Source of the DNA: Caprimulgus europaeus
Lineage: Eukaryota > Chordata > Aves > Caprimulgiformes > Caprimulgidae
Length of the DNA stretch: 64,000 nt
NCBI GenBank assembly: GCA_907165065.1
Contig: OU015550.1
Span: 3,250,001 to 3,314,000 of the forward strand
Direction: 5' to 3'
Part shown: piece after piece, positions 11,035 through 29,500 of the stretch
Layout: every line of letters starts with the position of its first letter
How positions within the stretch are numbered: the first letter of the stretch is position 1
Translations under genes and position numbers: made by a program
Notes under the pieces: generated by a model
What the model was told of the DNA's origin: nothing
What the model saw: only the letters and a program-made list of their open reading frames with translations
Databases searched by the model: none

Positions 11035-11925
11035 GTGAGGCCGCGCTCCGGGCTCGTATCGGCCTCACATCGGCGCCATCCCGGGGCCGCGTCCGGGGCC
11101 GCTGCTCGGCCGTGCGGGGGGAACCCGGCCCCGGCCCCCCGCGGGGGGATTTCCGGGGTGCGGGGGATCTAGACCCGAGTTTGTGGGGCGGGAGGGACCG
11201 AGGGGCGCTGGGCCGCGGGGAGGCCCCGTTACCGGCGGGGTGGGGGTGGGGGTCAGGCCTCGCGGCTGCAGGGCCCCGGGCTGCGGCGGCTGCGCCAGGC
11301 TCCCTCCCCAGGCTGCAGGGACGAGGCGCGGCAGGAGCCCCGTTGAGTTCCCAGCGGTGGCACCGGGATCTCCCACCCCGAGAGGTTCCCGTGGTGGAGC
11401 TCCCCGACCTGCCGCGGGGTTTGGCCTGCTCGGGGTCACGGCTGGCGGCGGTGCGGAGCTCTGAGCACCGGGAGCTCTGCGGTTCCCCGCTGCTGCGGTC
11501 AGAGCGTCCCACTCCCGGGCCTGGCGTGGCAGGAAGCATCGCCCGGAGTGGAGCGTCCCTCGGGGGCAGCAGCGCGGCTCCGTGCGCGGTTGTGGCACTG
11601 GGCTGTGCTCCGGTGCCAGCGAGATGCGGTGCCCGGCCTTGCTCCCGGGGGGGAGTGCGAGGGGCTTCCTGAGCTCCCGAGTGAACTGCGGATCAACCAG
11701 AGCAGCAGAGGTGTCCTCAGCTCTCCAGAACCGGTGGTGGAGCCAAAACACACCTTACCCCGGGCTGAGTCTCTGCCCCGCCCGCGCCAGCCCCGGTCTC
11801 TCGTCCTGGCCGGTGTCCCGTTGTTCCTGTTCCCTGTCGTGCTGCTGGGATTTCACGGTTGAGCTGCTCGGTTTCCCTTCCCAGGATGACGAGGGGAGGG
11901 GACACCCAGCAGCTCAGGTGTTGAA

Positions 11926-12312
11926 AAGTAGTTCAGGAAGTTGGGGCTGTTCAGCCTGGAGAAGAGAAGGCTCTGGGGAGACCTTCTAGCGGCCTCCCAG
12001 TACCTGAAGGGGCTCCAGGAAGGCTGGGGAGGGACTTTGGCCAAGGGCAGGGAGTGACAGAACAAGGGGTGATGGCTTGAAACTGGCAGAGGGGAGATGG
12101 AGCTGAGATGTGAGGAAGAAATTCTTTGCTGTGAGGGTGGTGAGACACTGGCCCAGGTTGGCCAGAGAAGCTGTGGCTGCTTCTTCCTGGAAGTTCAGGG
12201 CCAGGTTGGATGAGGCTTTGAGCAACCTGGTCTAGTGGAAGGTGTCCCTGCTGCTGGCAGGGGGCTTGGGACTGGGTGAGCTTTGAGGTCCTTTCCCACC
12301 CAACCCAGCCCG
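11926..12312 (+). mobile_element. CR1 LINE fragment in RPS10 intron 1 (plus)
   Basis: About 385 bases of CR1 3' end in the sense orientation of RPS10. It runs from 'TTCAGCCTGGAGAAGAGAAG' to the 'CTTTGAGGTCCTTTCCCACC' tail. It closely resembles the copies at 59,971 and 63,140. Confidence 0.95.
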
Positions 12313-12472
12313 GGCTAAGTTCTCACAGGAGACACTTATCTGGGGGGTGTTACTGAAGTGTTGAGCTTTTCATACAGACCAGTGCTGTTGTTTTTTATTA
12401 CCTCTGGTAGAGCCCTGAGTATGTTTATTTTAAATCAGCAGCATTTACCATCTTATCATTTCCCTCACATAG

Positions 12473-17626
<5,154 letters not shown>

Positions 17627-17651
17627 AACTTCCTGCTCATGTTTTGTGTAT

Positions 17652-17657
17652 AATAAA
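17652..17657 (+). terminator. RPS10: RPS10 poly(A) signal AATAAA
   Basis: AATAAA lies 26 bases after the stop codon. With cleavage about 15-20 bases later, near 17,675, the 3' UTR is only about 50 bases, as expected for a ribosomal protein mRNA. Confidence 0.9.
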
Positions 17658-17675
17658 ATAGGTGAAAATGCCACC

Positions 17676-19660
17676 TGGGTTGCATCACTGTGTCTTATTT
17701 AAATGCATAAATCCAGAGCTCATGTAGCAGGGAAGTGACTCAAATCTTTGGCACGTGTAACAACAGTGGTGGAATAACTCGTGATTAGAAGCAGGTTATA
17801 GGAAGGAAGTTTGTAGGTTTGGTGGTTACTACAGCTGTGTAGGGTTTCACTAGTGTGTAGCAGGAATGAGGAGCATTGGTTCCTGGCAGTGCAGAAGCAC
17901 TGCAGGCAGTTTTTCTGCTCTGCCCAGGAAGACACTCAATTCTGGTAATTCCCAGGAATGCATGAAAACTGAGCTGAGAGAGAATTCTATTTTGCAGACA
18001 GAAAATGCAGCAAGTTCAGCTGTGTTGGCCTGAGGCCCTCTGTGAATCGGACACAAGCAGTGCAGGCAGGTGAGTGTTTCCTTTCTCCCAGTTCTGAAAT
18101 CACTGGGTTAATTAACTGTCTCTGAAGAAAGATGGGATGGTTATGACAGCACCTGCTGTTTGGAGCTGAGCAGAGCTGGGTCCCCTGCAGTGTGCAGCCT
18201 ACCAGTAGATGTCACCCATCAACTAATAAAGGAACAATGCTAATTGGGAATGGGTTTCTGTAGCCTGGTGAATGTTACCTTGTTCAGGGCAGCCTTTATG
18301 TCATGGAAGTGCTGGACACTAACCCAGGGGGAAGGAGTTTGTTCCAGTCATAGTTTGGGATGAGGGAAATAGTGGGGCATGAGATTATTTTTTAAATTAA
18401 TTTTATTTCTGAGAGAGTTGGAACTGTAGGGAGAGACGAGGTGTTTCAAATCTTGGTTTTACCTGATCTCTCTGCCTCCACTGAAGTTTGTAGGTGATAA
18501 TTTAGCTAAACCTAATCCAGACTAACCTGCTGAATCCCAGGTGACTGGATTTAGCCAAGATGCACTTTACAGCCTTATTCTTAATGGGAATGTGCATTAA
18601 AGCAGCTCTTTTTATCAACTTTGCTAGTGATATTCTTGAGTTTCTGGGTTGTCTGTCTCTACTGAGTCTTTTTGTTCAAGTTTCTGCTTATTTTATCCTG
18701 TAGTATAGTGGTCATGTTTATATTTGCAGGTGTGCATTGAGAGTTGTGATTCTCTTTGTGTTGTGTTCAGCAAAACATTGAGCTTTATGTGAAATTAAGC
18801 AACTATTTAAAATCAGTTGGAGTACTGATGTGTTTGGCAATTGTTAAGTGTGTAGCAGTTGGTATGAATGAAGTGCTAAATGTTTTCTTCTAAAAGAACA
18901 TTTAACTCATTAAAGGGAAGATCCAAATGAGCAAGTAAAAATGGCTTTTGTTTTGGGGTGAAGAACACCAGTCTAAATAGACTCTTCCACCAGGAAAGTG
19001 TTACCCTCACATTTTTAATCTCATCCTAGTCTGCTAACCCACCAGTCCATCCATCCTGGGCCAGGAGCTCTGTGGAGCAGAGTGGATCCCATCCTCATCC
19101 TCTCGAAGCTTTTTAGCGTTCAGATGCCTGAGCTGATGGACGGGGGTCTGAGAGCTGTGGCTGTTACTGGTGCATCCCCAGGTGCTTTCTGGTGGGATCC
19201 ACACCTAGAAAAGAGCATTTTATTCCACCCACATCTAGCTTTTTGGGTTTACCTTACATTTTTCAGCTGTTCCTGTTGTGAAACAGAGACCAGGCTGCTG
19301 CAGCCAAACCAACGCTGGGCAAATACAGCTCAGAGCAGCGCTGGACCCTCGGCCAGGGATTTCATCCTGGGGGAACACACAAAATGGGGGCTGGGCTGTA
19401 TGACAGCACCCTTTTACCTGCAGCTGCTGTGCAAACAAGCCAAGCTTTGCATGTGGGTGATGTTAGCTGCTCCTGGGGTGCAGTTTTGGGGTGTATAGAC
19501 CCGAAAATGGTGAAACTGTGCCCTGAGGTTGAAGCCTAAAAATACTCATGAAAGGGTGGTGGGAAGCAAAGGAGTGTGTGCAATAGTGGGGCGGGTCCCT
19601 GCAAGTGTCCCCCCTTCTCCATGCTGGTGCCACCCGGCTTGCAAAGGACATCCCCCGTCT
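17676..19660. other. RPS10-NUDT3 intergenic spacer
   Basis: No exon, RNA gene or repeat family is recognised. Both flanking genes are on the plus strand. The right part grades into the NUDT3 CpG island. Confidence 0.6.
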
Positions 19661-20141
19661 TCCCCCCCCGCCTTTGTTCGGCTCCCGCCCGCGGGGTACA
19701 ATGGGACCCCCGCAATCCCGCTCCGCCACTGGCGTAAGCCGCCCCCCCCCCCGCCTTGCGCAAGAGGGGCATTCTTCCCTCCTTGGCGTCTGCGCTCTTT
19801 GCGTAGAGCCGCTGTCAAAGCGCAGCCATGTGCGCAGCGGGACCGGCTCTGCCCCGACGCTTTTTGCGTAACTGCCAGGGCGCCCCAGCACGCAGCCGCC
19901 CGCCGGTTTAGGAGCAGCCGCTTTATTCTCGAAGGCGTCGTACGCCGCGCCGCTGGCGCAGAGGGCTGGCGGTGAAGCCGAGGGAGGAGGCGGAGGCGTG
20001 GTGGCGCTGTCTGCGCGGGGGGGAGCGATTCTGGAAGCGGGACTACGCCGTCTGCGTGGCGAGCGCGCTGTGAAGTAGTAAGGGGCAGCCACCGCCTCCC
20101 CCGCTCGGCGGCTTTACGCCGTTTGCGTAGCGTGCCCCAAG

Positions 20142-20246
20142 ATGGCGTCGCGGTCGTCGTCGGCGGTGGCCGGAGCTCTGGCAGCGGCGGCGGAGCGGCT
20201 GGAAGTGAAGGGAGGGATGAGGCGGGCGAAAGGCGGCAGCGCGTAG
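20142..20246 (+). CDS. Upstream ORF in NUDT3 5' UTR (34 codons)
   Basis: ATG at 20,142, overlapping the YY1-type motif, opens a frame beginning MASRSSSAVAGALAAAAERL, with stop TAG at 20,244-20,246. That is 243 bases before the NUDT3 start. It would be a 34-residue peptide if the transcript starts upstream of 20,142. It is in a context of GCG/GTC repeats, so it may be compositional; translation is unproven. Confidence 0.3.
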   Translation: MASRSSSAVAGALAAAAERLEVKGGMRRAKGGSA

Positions 20247-20488
20247 CGGGCGGCTCCCGGCCTGCGGGAGACAGAGCGAGACCGAGAAAGAGACTGTCGT
20301 GGGGAGGCGGCCCACCCCCCTCCCTTCATTCCCCCCCCGTCTTTCCCCGCCCGCCCCTCACGGGAGCCCCGGCGGGTCCTTCCCGGCGCCGCCACCCTGC
20401 CCGCCCTCGCCGCCCCCGCCCTTTAGGCCGCGGGCCTCGCCGTCCACCGGCCTGTCCCCCTGCCCCAGCCGCCCCCACGGAGCGGAGG

Positions 20489-20587
20489 ATGATGAAGCTC
20501 AAGTCCAACCAGACGCGCACTTACGATGGGGACGGCTACAAGAAGCGGGCGGCCTGCCTGTGCTTCCGCAGCGAGAGCGAGGAGGAG
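20489..20587 (+). CDS. NUDT3: NUDT3 coding exon 1
   Basis: Encodes residues 1-33 (MMKLKSNQTR to FRSESEEE); donor GAGGAG|GTGAGG; phase 0. The preceding 5' UTR is extremely GC-rich. Confidence 0.97.
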
Positions 20588-23500
20588 GTGAGGGCCGGGG
20601 GGCCGCGGCCACTGGGGGCATGTGTGTGTGTGTGTGTGTGTCCCCAGGGGTAGGGGTGGGGGCGAAGCCGGGTCACCCCCATGCAGCACCCACTGCCCCG
20701 GAGCCACCCGGGTGTGACTTGCTCGGAGGGGGGATTATTTCTTTCTAGATAATATTTAAGCGTCGCTGGGAAAGTTGTTTCTCTCTTGTCTTTATTTCTC
20801 TCTGCTAAACATGGGGGGTGGGAAAAAACCAAACCCCAAAACCCACCCAGAATGAAATGTTGGTGGGGTGGTGGAACAGTCTGTGGCACGGGATGGGATT
20901 TGGCAGTTGAGTGGATCGACCACGCTGGCAGAACTTCAGTCCAGCACATCACATGAGATGGGAGAGGAAACCTGACCTTGGATTTATAAAAAGAAACTGG
21001 GATAAAAGGGGACTGATGGAGTGCCAGAAGTTGCTGTCCAGAGTGGCTTGGGAGGAAGTGGGAATTAAAGGTAGATTGGGGAGTTTAGAAACGGCTGTGT
21101 TGCTAAGTGGTTGGATGGTTTGTGAAGTTAAAAAAGAGAAACTTCCTGCAGATGAGCCATTTTTCACTATTCTGTTTTAATATCTTCTTGGGGTACTCAG
21201 GATGAGCCAAGCTGCAGGTCTTTTTTTATTATTCTTGGGTCAAGCATACTTCATTTCATTTACTGGTTCCCAATGGCTGTGCTAAAGTCTTTGTTCTCCT
21301 GATTATCATATTTGTAGCTACAGGAAATCGGAAGGGAATGCAGACAGTTCACTGGAGGAAAGTAAATTAGCATACTGTTCAGTTATTATTTAACATGCTG
21401 AAGGAGGCTTGACAAACCCTTTGTAGCTGTGCTGTCATGGTGAAGAGTGTCAACATTTCAAGCATCGATGGGCTGAAATGAAAACAAGATGTTTTTGGTG
21501 AAGTGTTCATCGTAGCTGGTCCTTCCCACTGCCTTTCAGGAGATTTATGATACTTTGAACTAACTATGAAGAAGAACAACGTAATCATGTTGTGTAATGG
21601 TACTGGGGCTGGTCAGCATGGGGTGGTGGAAGGCATCTGAGTTTCCTGATGCGTTTTTACACAATTTGTGAGGCAGGTGTGGCAATTCTTCTCAAGATTT
21701 AGGTGCTTGACCACGTTTGATTACAGTATGGTTGAAGCTAGAAATGTAATTTTAACAGCTACCTGGTGCAATCAGCTTTGGACTGGTCATTAGTCTTTAT
21801 TTTACAGCACCTCAATTTGCAGTGTTGTACGAGCTCCAGTTTACCCCACTGGTCTGTTATGTCTTCTGGCCAGTGGGAACTGGTTGTCCAGAGCTCTTAC
21901 TGTGTTGGAGACAACAAAGGTTTGCTAACATGGCAGTTTCACAATACTGACCCAAGATGGTTGAAGAAGGAAAAGTAAACTTGTTCTAGAGGCATGCTAA
22001 CTTGTGACAGGTTTCTTTCAGCACAGGTTAAGCTGGTGAGGTTTAAGGTTGAGCTTTAAAGCCATTTTCATGTCAAAGTTGTGGCTGTGTTGTGGCTTGC
22101 AACAGCTTTAAGTGGATTGAAAATTTTCACTGCTGCAATTTTAGGCTTTAGCATTGAGGTAAGACCTAGAGTAGAAAAATCTGTTGGCAGTTTCAGAGGC
22201 AGGAGTTGAGGGAACTGGCTCCCTGTGCTGATTGTGCCTTGTCATTTCCAGGGGTCTGTTAACAAAGGCTGCCAGTGGAGCTCTGGAAAACTTTGATTTT
22301 CAGGGCAATAGAGGTTCTCACATGAGCGTGGTTTTCTCACTTGTGTTTTGGCCACTGTTAGTGTTTGGCCTCATCTCTGATCTCCCCAGTAAAATCAGGT
22401 GGTGTGTTGTACCCTTCCCTGACACATTAAGGAGCACTAATTGCTTTGTAAATGATGCAGCATGGGGTGTAGATGGATTTCCTCAAGTACCTGCATGGGG
22501 ATGCTTTGATAAGTGAGCCAGGGAAATAGTGAAGCAGTGAATTCCAGTTGGATTTGATTCTGCATTGACCTCCTGAGGACATCACACAGCCTTTCAAACA
22601 TTTATTTATGGTGTCTGTGTATTTAATGCAGAGCTGAAACTGCCTCCTGTGTTCTCATCTATTGCCTACCTCCTACAACAGCTGGTCAGGAAATGGACTT
22701 TTTGAACAAATGCTTTTAGGAAAGTTATTATCAAGTCCCACTGTACTCAACACCTCCACACCAGGATGGGCTCCTGTCACAGCTACTGCTCCTGGTCAAA
22801 AAAAGGCCTAGAAGCCATCTCAATTATGCATGTATCAACTATAGAAACCAGCAAGCAGGAAACCTTGATTTTTATTAATTTATCTAATTATTTCTTAGGT
22901 TAATCCTTATTTATTGGCTTTTATTTAAACTTTAATTTGAGGGAAGTCTGCTTGTCTAATCTTATTGCTACTTGTACTTTATCAATAACAAGAAAGGTGT
23001 GACCTGTACACATTTAATTCTGTAGTTATGTCTGTGGAAGATTTCTTGTTTTTCTCTTGGAGAATAATACATTTTTTTGATGCTACTGACTTATTTTATT
23101 ATTGATTACTTCTATTTAAATGGAAATTGAGATCTGTTCCAAAGGTTTCTCCAGGGAGGGGGGCAGGGAAACAACACCAGAGGATGTTAGTTAAAGATGT
23201 ATTAAAGGCCTACTGTTTAAAAAGAAAAGGGGGGGGGGGGAAAACCCCTTGATGTTTTGATAAATAATTTAAACTTGCTGTATTAAAGTATTATTTTTTT
23301 CTAGGACTGCCTGTTTCTGGTTGCTGTTCTTTTAAGTGCTTAAGAAATAGAAGATCTTAGCTCTTGTGTTTCTCCTCCACTTCCTGCTATGAATTAAAAA
23401 AAAACCCAAACCCCAAGTTTTCTCCCTTTTTGAACCCCTAATTAGTTCCTAATTAAAAAAATTTGTCAGTGAACAAGAAGAAAATAGGAAAAATTCTGAT

Positions 23501-26500
23501 TACACTTACAGAGGAGACTGCTTTTTTGGTTTTAGGTGTTTACCTCCTAACTCATCAGTTCCTTGATTTAATTTTCCTTAAAATCTTAGCAGTCAATGGA
23601 GATTTCTCAAACAACATGGTTTTGGTTAGGCATTAAATTTGCCAATAAAAAAGTCTTAATGTAATGCTGCTTTGTTTCATTTTTGTTTTTTAAGTGATTT
23701 GTTTTTTCCTGACGCCGCTCGGGGTTGCACATTTTTCTGTGTTGCGTTTGGAAGCTGCTGCTTTTGGATATGAAAGATCTGGAACGTTGGCTGAAAAGAT
23801 GTCTTTGTTACATATTCCTTTAAAAAAAAATACAGTAAAGGGAGAATTGTTTAAAGATGAATCTCAAATGGAGCAAAAAATACATCTATTAATTGAGGTG
23901 AGGAGGGGGAATCTCTATCTGTGTTGTTTCATAAACAGCCACCACGGAGTGATGTCTCCTTGGGCAGGAGGGAGAAGGGGGAAGCAACAGGATGAATTCA
24001 AAGGGAGTGTGAACAGACTTCAAAGGACCTTTTGGCAACCAAACTCCAGGACTCTCTGCTGGTTTCATCTTTTGAGATGGGAGTAAACTCCCTGGATATT
24101 TGCTGCTTCTGCAGAAGTGGGGAAGGAGAGTGTGCAGATCAAGAGATCCCAAGTCCTCTCTTAGCTCTGAAATCACTCATTTTAATTCCTCAGCGCCTCT
24201 CAATATTGCTCTTATGGTGTTATTTTTAAATAACACAAGTATTTTTGTGTGTGTGTGTGTGGACCAGCTGTTTCAGTGAGGAAATGTTCCAGTAAATGTC
24301 ACAAACCTCTTACTATTATGAAGCAGATGGAAACCTGCTCAGTGGCAGCATCTCTGTGTTATATTTTTCACAGAAAGAAAAAGGAACCGGTTGGCTTTAA
24401 GTCCCGCACTGGTGTAGCTACAGGTTTAAGCATGCCTGCATTGTATCTGGTGAAAGGACAAGCTGCTCATTAACAACTGGGATTTTTAAAGACTTTTTGG
24501 AGGAAATGCTTTGGAAAGAATAGGATCCAGGATTGGTTTTCTGTTCTGAATGGTGAATGAAGTCTAAATTGAGAGGAGAAAACAGAACTTTCACACAGCG
24601 TCTGCTGAGCGCCCTGGCTCTGCCGCTCGGAGAACACGCCAAGCACCGAGAGCTGCGCTTATGTAGCCCCACAACAGCCTCAGTTGGGGAGATGAATTTG
24701 AATGCAAACTAACCTTTTTCTTCTTGCTTCTCCTGGGTCACTTTTAAACCAAGCTATGAGGTAATACAGCAGTTCTCTAATTTTAACTGTGGGCTACGTT
24801 GATGGTCACACAGTGTTCCTAAGTTGTTCTTTTGTGTGTCTGCTTCAATATAAAAATAATAATAGCTAAAAGCACTAGGAGTTCTTCACTGTTGGGACAT
24901 AAAAGAAGCCAAACATCTCATGATCATCATACTTTCCATGGAATATAGTCTCAGAATCTCTGTTTCCATGGCTCAGCTTGATCCTGTACATTCCCTTCAG
25001 CTCCATAAACAGGTTGTGGTTGAAACCAAGTTCTCCCTATCTGTTGCTAACACGTTACTACATCTCCAGTAGGATATAGGCCAGTTCAGAAATAGTTCTT
25101 TTGCTTGTGCTTCTCCTGTCCCTCACCACTGATAGCTGGTTTTCTTCAAGAACAAGCTTATAAACCTCTGCAAAGCTTAGCTTTCATCTTACAAAGTGTT
25201 TTCTAGTCTTCTCATAAAGACAGCTTTCATAAACGGTTTTACAAGCAATTCCATGGTCTCTTCTACTTCCCCAAACTACAAAAGAATGAAAATTGTTAAA
25301 TTCTCACTTAATTTACTGGGAGCTCTGTAAGCTGTTGTGAAACTGAAGAATTGAGTCAGTTTTGTTTTGCTGCAAGGGAGGGAAAGTGATGAACATGGGA
25401 AGAGGAGAGAGTGTACTCCAGGCCTGGGTTGGGTGAGAAGGACCTGACAGTGGTGGCCACTGTCTCTTCTCTGCACAACACTTTTCTGAAATCCCTTTTG
25501 TCTCGGGTTCATTTATTGCCAGACCAGAACCTGTAGCTGATTTTGCTGCCTTTTCTTCATCCCTTATTGTTTCCCATCTCCCCCTTTCTTTTTCAACTCA
25601 TGATCAATTCCCTGACTTGATTCATCTCAGCACCCTTCAGACAAGCTACCAGTGTGGAGGCAAGTACAACCAGTTGGGGGGTGTGCCCAGTTGGGTCTGC
25701 TGACAAAGGACCTAATATTTCCATGGATGGTCTCTCAAGATCTGGAAAAGCAACTTTTTTCCTTCTCAGTCAAGGGAAGATGATCATGTGCTTGGATTTT
25801 ATCTTTTTTCTCTTTTTTTTTAATTTTTTTTTTCTTTTTTTTTCTTTTTTCTTTTTTTTTTTAAATGAGGAAATTTATCCTGGTTTGCATTCCTCTGGGA
25901 TGAGGTTGCCAAGAAAAATGGGATAGAACAAAATTAAACTCTAAATTCTGCCTTATGGATAGTAAACATCAGTGTTCAGATGCTGTATATAACATCCAGC
26001 AGCTGGGAAGCAGGTACTGAGTTACTTTAAACAGTCGTTCTTTTTCAGCCTAACTGGGAGACTGCACAGATGAGTAAAGGATCTTTCAGATTTTGTGCAT
26101 ATTTATATCAGAATTTGTGTCTCTGTAGCTTTGTTGTGCAGTGGATAGTGCACAGTAACACTTTGTGCTCAGAAATTTCACATTAATGTGTGAAATTCAC
26201 AGGGATACAATTACCTACTGGGTAGATTTTTTTTTTAAGATGCTTCAGATGGTTTGTTATTTACATTTGTATTGACTTGGGTGTTTACTTTTTCTTGTGT
26301 AAATAATATATATTGATGTTATGGATAGAATTACTTATATCTGATAAACTTCTCAAGAGTTTTATAGGGTTTTTGCATGCTTTTTTATGAGTAGGACTTG
26401 TTAATCACAACAGTAAGTGTATACATAATGCAACTGCTGACATCCAGAGTCATTTGGTCTGTGTAAAAAGACCAAAATACTGCCTTCATTTGTTTGTGTG

Positions 26501-29500
26501 TTTGGTTTTTTTTTTATCCCTTAGTTTAAAAGCAGCATTTCTTCTGGAAAAAGTCTGCCTGGACAAGTTGTGTAAGTACTGAGTGGTCAACAAACTGGTT
26601 TTGACAGGCAGAAATAGGTTATCAGTTTTGGGGTCTTTCACTGGGAGTGGTTCCTTATCAGCCCTTTGCCTCTGAAACAAGTGGCTGCTGGCTCAGGCAC
26701 TTCAGCTGTTTGCTCTGTCCTGTCCCTGCTGTGAAAGATAATTTGTGTTGCAGATAATTTTTGTGGTTATCTACACCAGAATTTTGATGGAGGGAGAGGA
26801 CTCTGGATTGTGTTCTTGGGTAAGGGTAAACAGTCACTCTCAAGTCACAAGAAAACTGTAGGAACAGGAATATGACCCTTGGTATTTTGAAGCTGGAATA
26901 GCAGTGTGGTACGTGATGATTTATTTATTATTGTTATTCTATAAGGAGCCTAAAAACCAACAGGATTTTCTGTATTTTTTTTCCTGTATGGTTATAGTAC
27001 TGTAGGTGCAATGACTTCAACTTCTTCCAGTTCACCTTTTTACTTCTCTTTCAAGATTTGTGCTTTACTTTTGTCAAGTTCTGTACTGCCAATAATTTCC
27101 CCTTCTACCTTTCTGCCCTTAATTCCCCACCTCCAGTTTCTAGGTGCTGCTCTGCACGTTAAATCACATTATGCCACGGAGCAAGGTGCAAAAATAACAC
27201 TTGTCTGAGGAAATCTAAGTTTAGATTTAGTCTGAGATGTTGTTTAAATGTCTGAAGCTCTTCAATATGAGGGTGGTGGATCATTGGAACAGGTTGCCCA
27301 GAGAGGTAGTGGAGGCTCCATCCCTGGAGATATTCAAGGTCAGGCTTGATGGGGCTCTGAGCAACCTGCTCTAGTGAAGATGTCCCTGTCACTGCAGGGG
27401 GTTGGACTAGGTGACCTTTGAAGGTCCTTTCCCACCCAATATATTCAGTGATTCAATGATTCTATGAAATATGTGCTGTTGGGGGACCACAGTGCTCCTG
27501 CAAGGACAAGCTGTTCTGGTCAGGAGAGGGTTTTTCTGCGGCTCAGTGTTGGTTCTGTGTGTTTTGGCTTATTAAAGACATTGCCACGCTCAGAGCTGGC
27601 CGTAGCCTTGCTGACCACAGCCTGTAGTTGTTACTACTCTGTGCTAACTTCGTCACGTGCCTTGAATAGCAAGAGGGTGGGAGAAGCCCTCCTGTAAGCC
27701 TTGGCATGCATGTTTAGACCATCCTGAGCTAGTAGTTTGGCAAAATTCATGGTTTTTTGTGATGCAATCAAGACCATGTTTCTAACAGTTAAATTGGGTT
27801 ATTTTTTGCCTGGTTTTGTTAACTACAGCATCTCTTTTCCCCTCCTCCTGCTCCTCTTGAAATCCATTTGTCAGCCTGTGCTGTTCATCATGTTGAAAGG
27901 TGATTTGATGTGGTTGAATCAAGATCCCAGTTTTGTCAGATATTAAAGCTTTAAGTAGAGTCACAATAATACATTGGGATTGGGAGAACATTTATGAACT
28001 TGGAATGAAGCATAAAAGGTCTTTATTATGCTGGACACAGAGCTGCACCAGCTACAATATCCTGCTTGGTCACAGGGCAAATCAGAGAGTCGCTACTGCA
28101 GCTAAACTCCAAACTCCTGAATACAGAGACTCTTATTAAATCGAAACTTTCAAACAAAGGCAGATTTGTACAGGCAAAAATCACTGAAGGCAGCCATCTT
28201 CTCCACTACAGGGTTATTTAACAGGAAAATGACAGTAAAATAACATGAGGTATTATTTTCTTGCAGTCTTTGTTCTGATAAATAATGTTGGAGTGTGAAA
28301 TGAGTTTAAATGACAAGAAGTTTGTGCAAAATACATTATTTTGTGGCTTAATATTGATAGAAAACATGAAAGAAAGGACAGAGGCTGTTTTAGTAGCTAT
28401 AGATTGGCTTCTGGCAGCAGAATGCTGGCTGGGCCAAAAAAACCCATGTATTTAACATCTCATCTGCTGTTTTTTTATTAATCTGCCAGATTGATTGTCC
28501 TCAGGCTGGCTGTGTGAGTAGGACTGTCTTTTCCTGGAAGCCTGGAAGGTTCACAACTCATTTTCTAATAATGTCATAGCCCAGCTTCTAATAATGCTGC
28601 AGCCCTTTTTGCCTTTGCTGTAATGCTTCTGGGGAGCTTCTGTCTAGGAATCGTGTTCCTCACGGTGTAGCTACTCTTGGTTTATTTATGGGTGGTGGTT
28701 GTTTAAATCCACCATAGCACAAAACAACCTGGGAATCCCTCATTTTTTTGTTCTGTTAATTGGGATTTAATTCTCTGCCTTATTTTTTGCTTTGCAGAGC
28801 TCTATTATTTTGGGGAGAAAAAAAAAGATTTAAAAAAAAAAAAGCAAAAGGCTGTTGTGAGTACAACAGATTTGTGTGTAATGAGGTTGTTTTAAAGTCA
28901 GCATTGTGTAGCAGGGACTCCCAGATTTATCCCAGTGGCAATCTCTTTTCCTCTTTTCCCCTTTTCCCAGGGAACTCCTAACTCTGCATGTGGTGGTCCA
29001 GGCAGGCTTAGATGTCTCAGCATGTTTCCTGTCTCCTCTGAGGGAAAGTGCTTTAAATTTATTTGGTTTTTTTTTTTGTTTGCATGCTGCTTTGAAGGTT
29101 GCTTACCATGAAGGCTGCAGTCTAGCAATGTTTAGGAGCCCCTGCTGTAGACTTCAAACTTTGCTTATTTTTCTAACCTTTCTCTTATTTCATTGATTGT
29201 GTGTGAGAGCCACTTTCAGGGGTGCCTTGTGCCTTGCCAAAGAGGTTTGTGTTGCTCATTTCCCTGCTTTGAAATGACATCATTGTCTTTCAAATCCTGG
29301 AAAACAGAATTTGGCCATGGGATGTGATACCTGCAAATGCTTTTCCAAAAAAAGACTGCAAGACTTGGCTCCAAAATCTGCCCCTCAAATCCTTTGTAGG
29401 CCAAGAGTCTCAGAAACCATCTTACACACAGTTACCTGGCAGGAATAAAATGGAAATGTCAACTTTCCTTTGTGTTTTGGCCTGATTTAAAAAATATAAG

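Larger units (their letters stand above)
19660..20620 (+). promoter_or_regulatory. NUDT3: NUDT3 CpG-island promoter and 5' UTR
   Basis: A CpG-dense stretch of about 1 kb around the first coding exon. A YY1-type motif (AAGATGGCG, 20,139-20,147) suggests a transcription start close by. The upstream half repeats TTTGCGTA at 19,798, 19,863 and 20,122. It has a near-duplicate 18-base element, TACGCCGTYTGCGTRGCG, at 20,044 and 20,115, and a perfect TTGCGCAA palindrome near 19,756. No TATA box is visible. Confidence 0.8.

Noticed and set aside
20043..20395. Minus-strand frames in the NUDT3 CpG island (possible divergent gene)
   Set aside because: Arg/Ala/Pro-rich translation expected of CpG islands. 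No splice donor or conserved peptide supports a gene.
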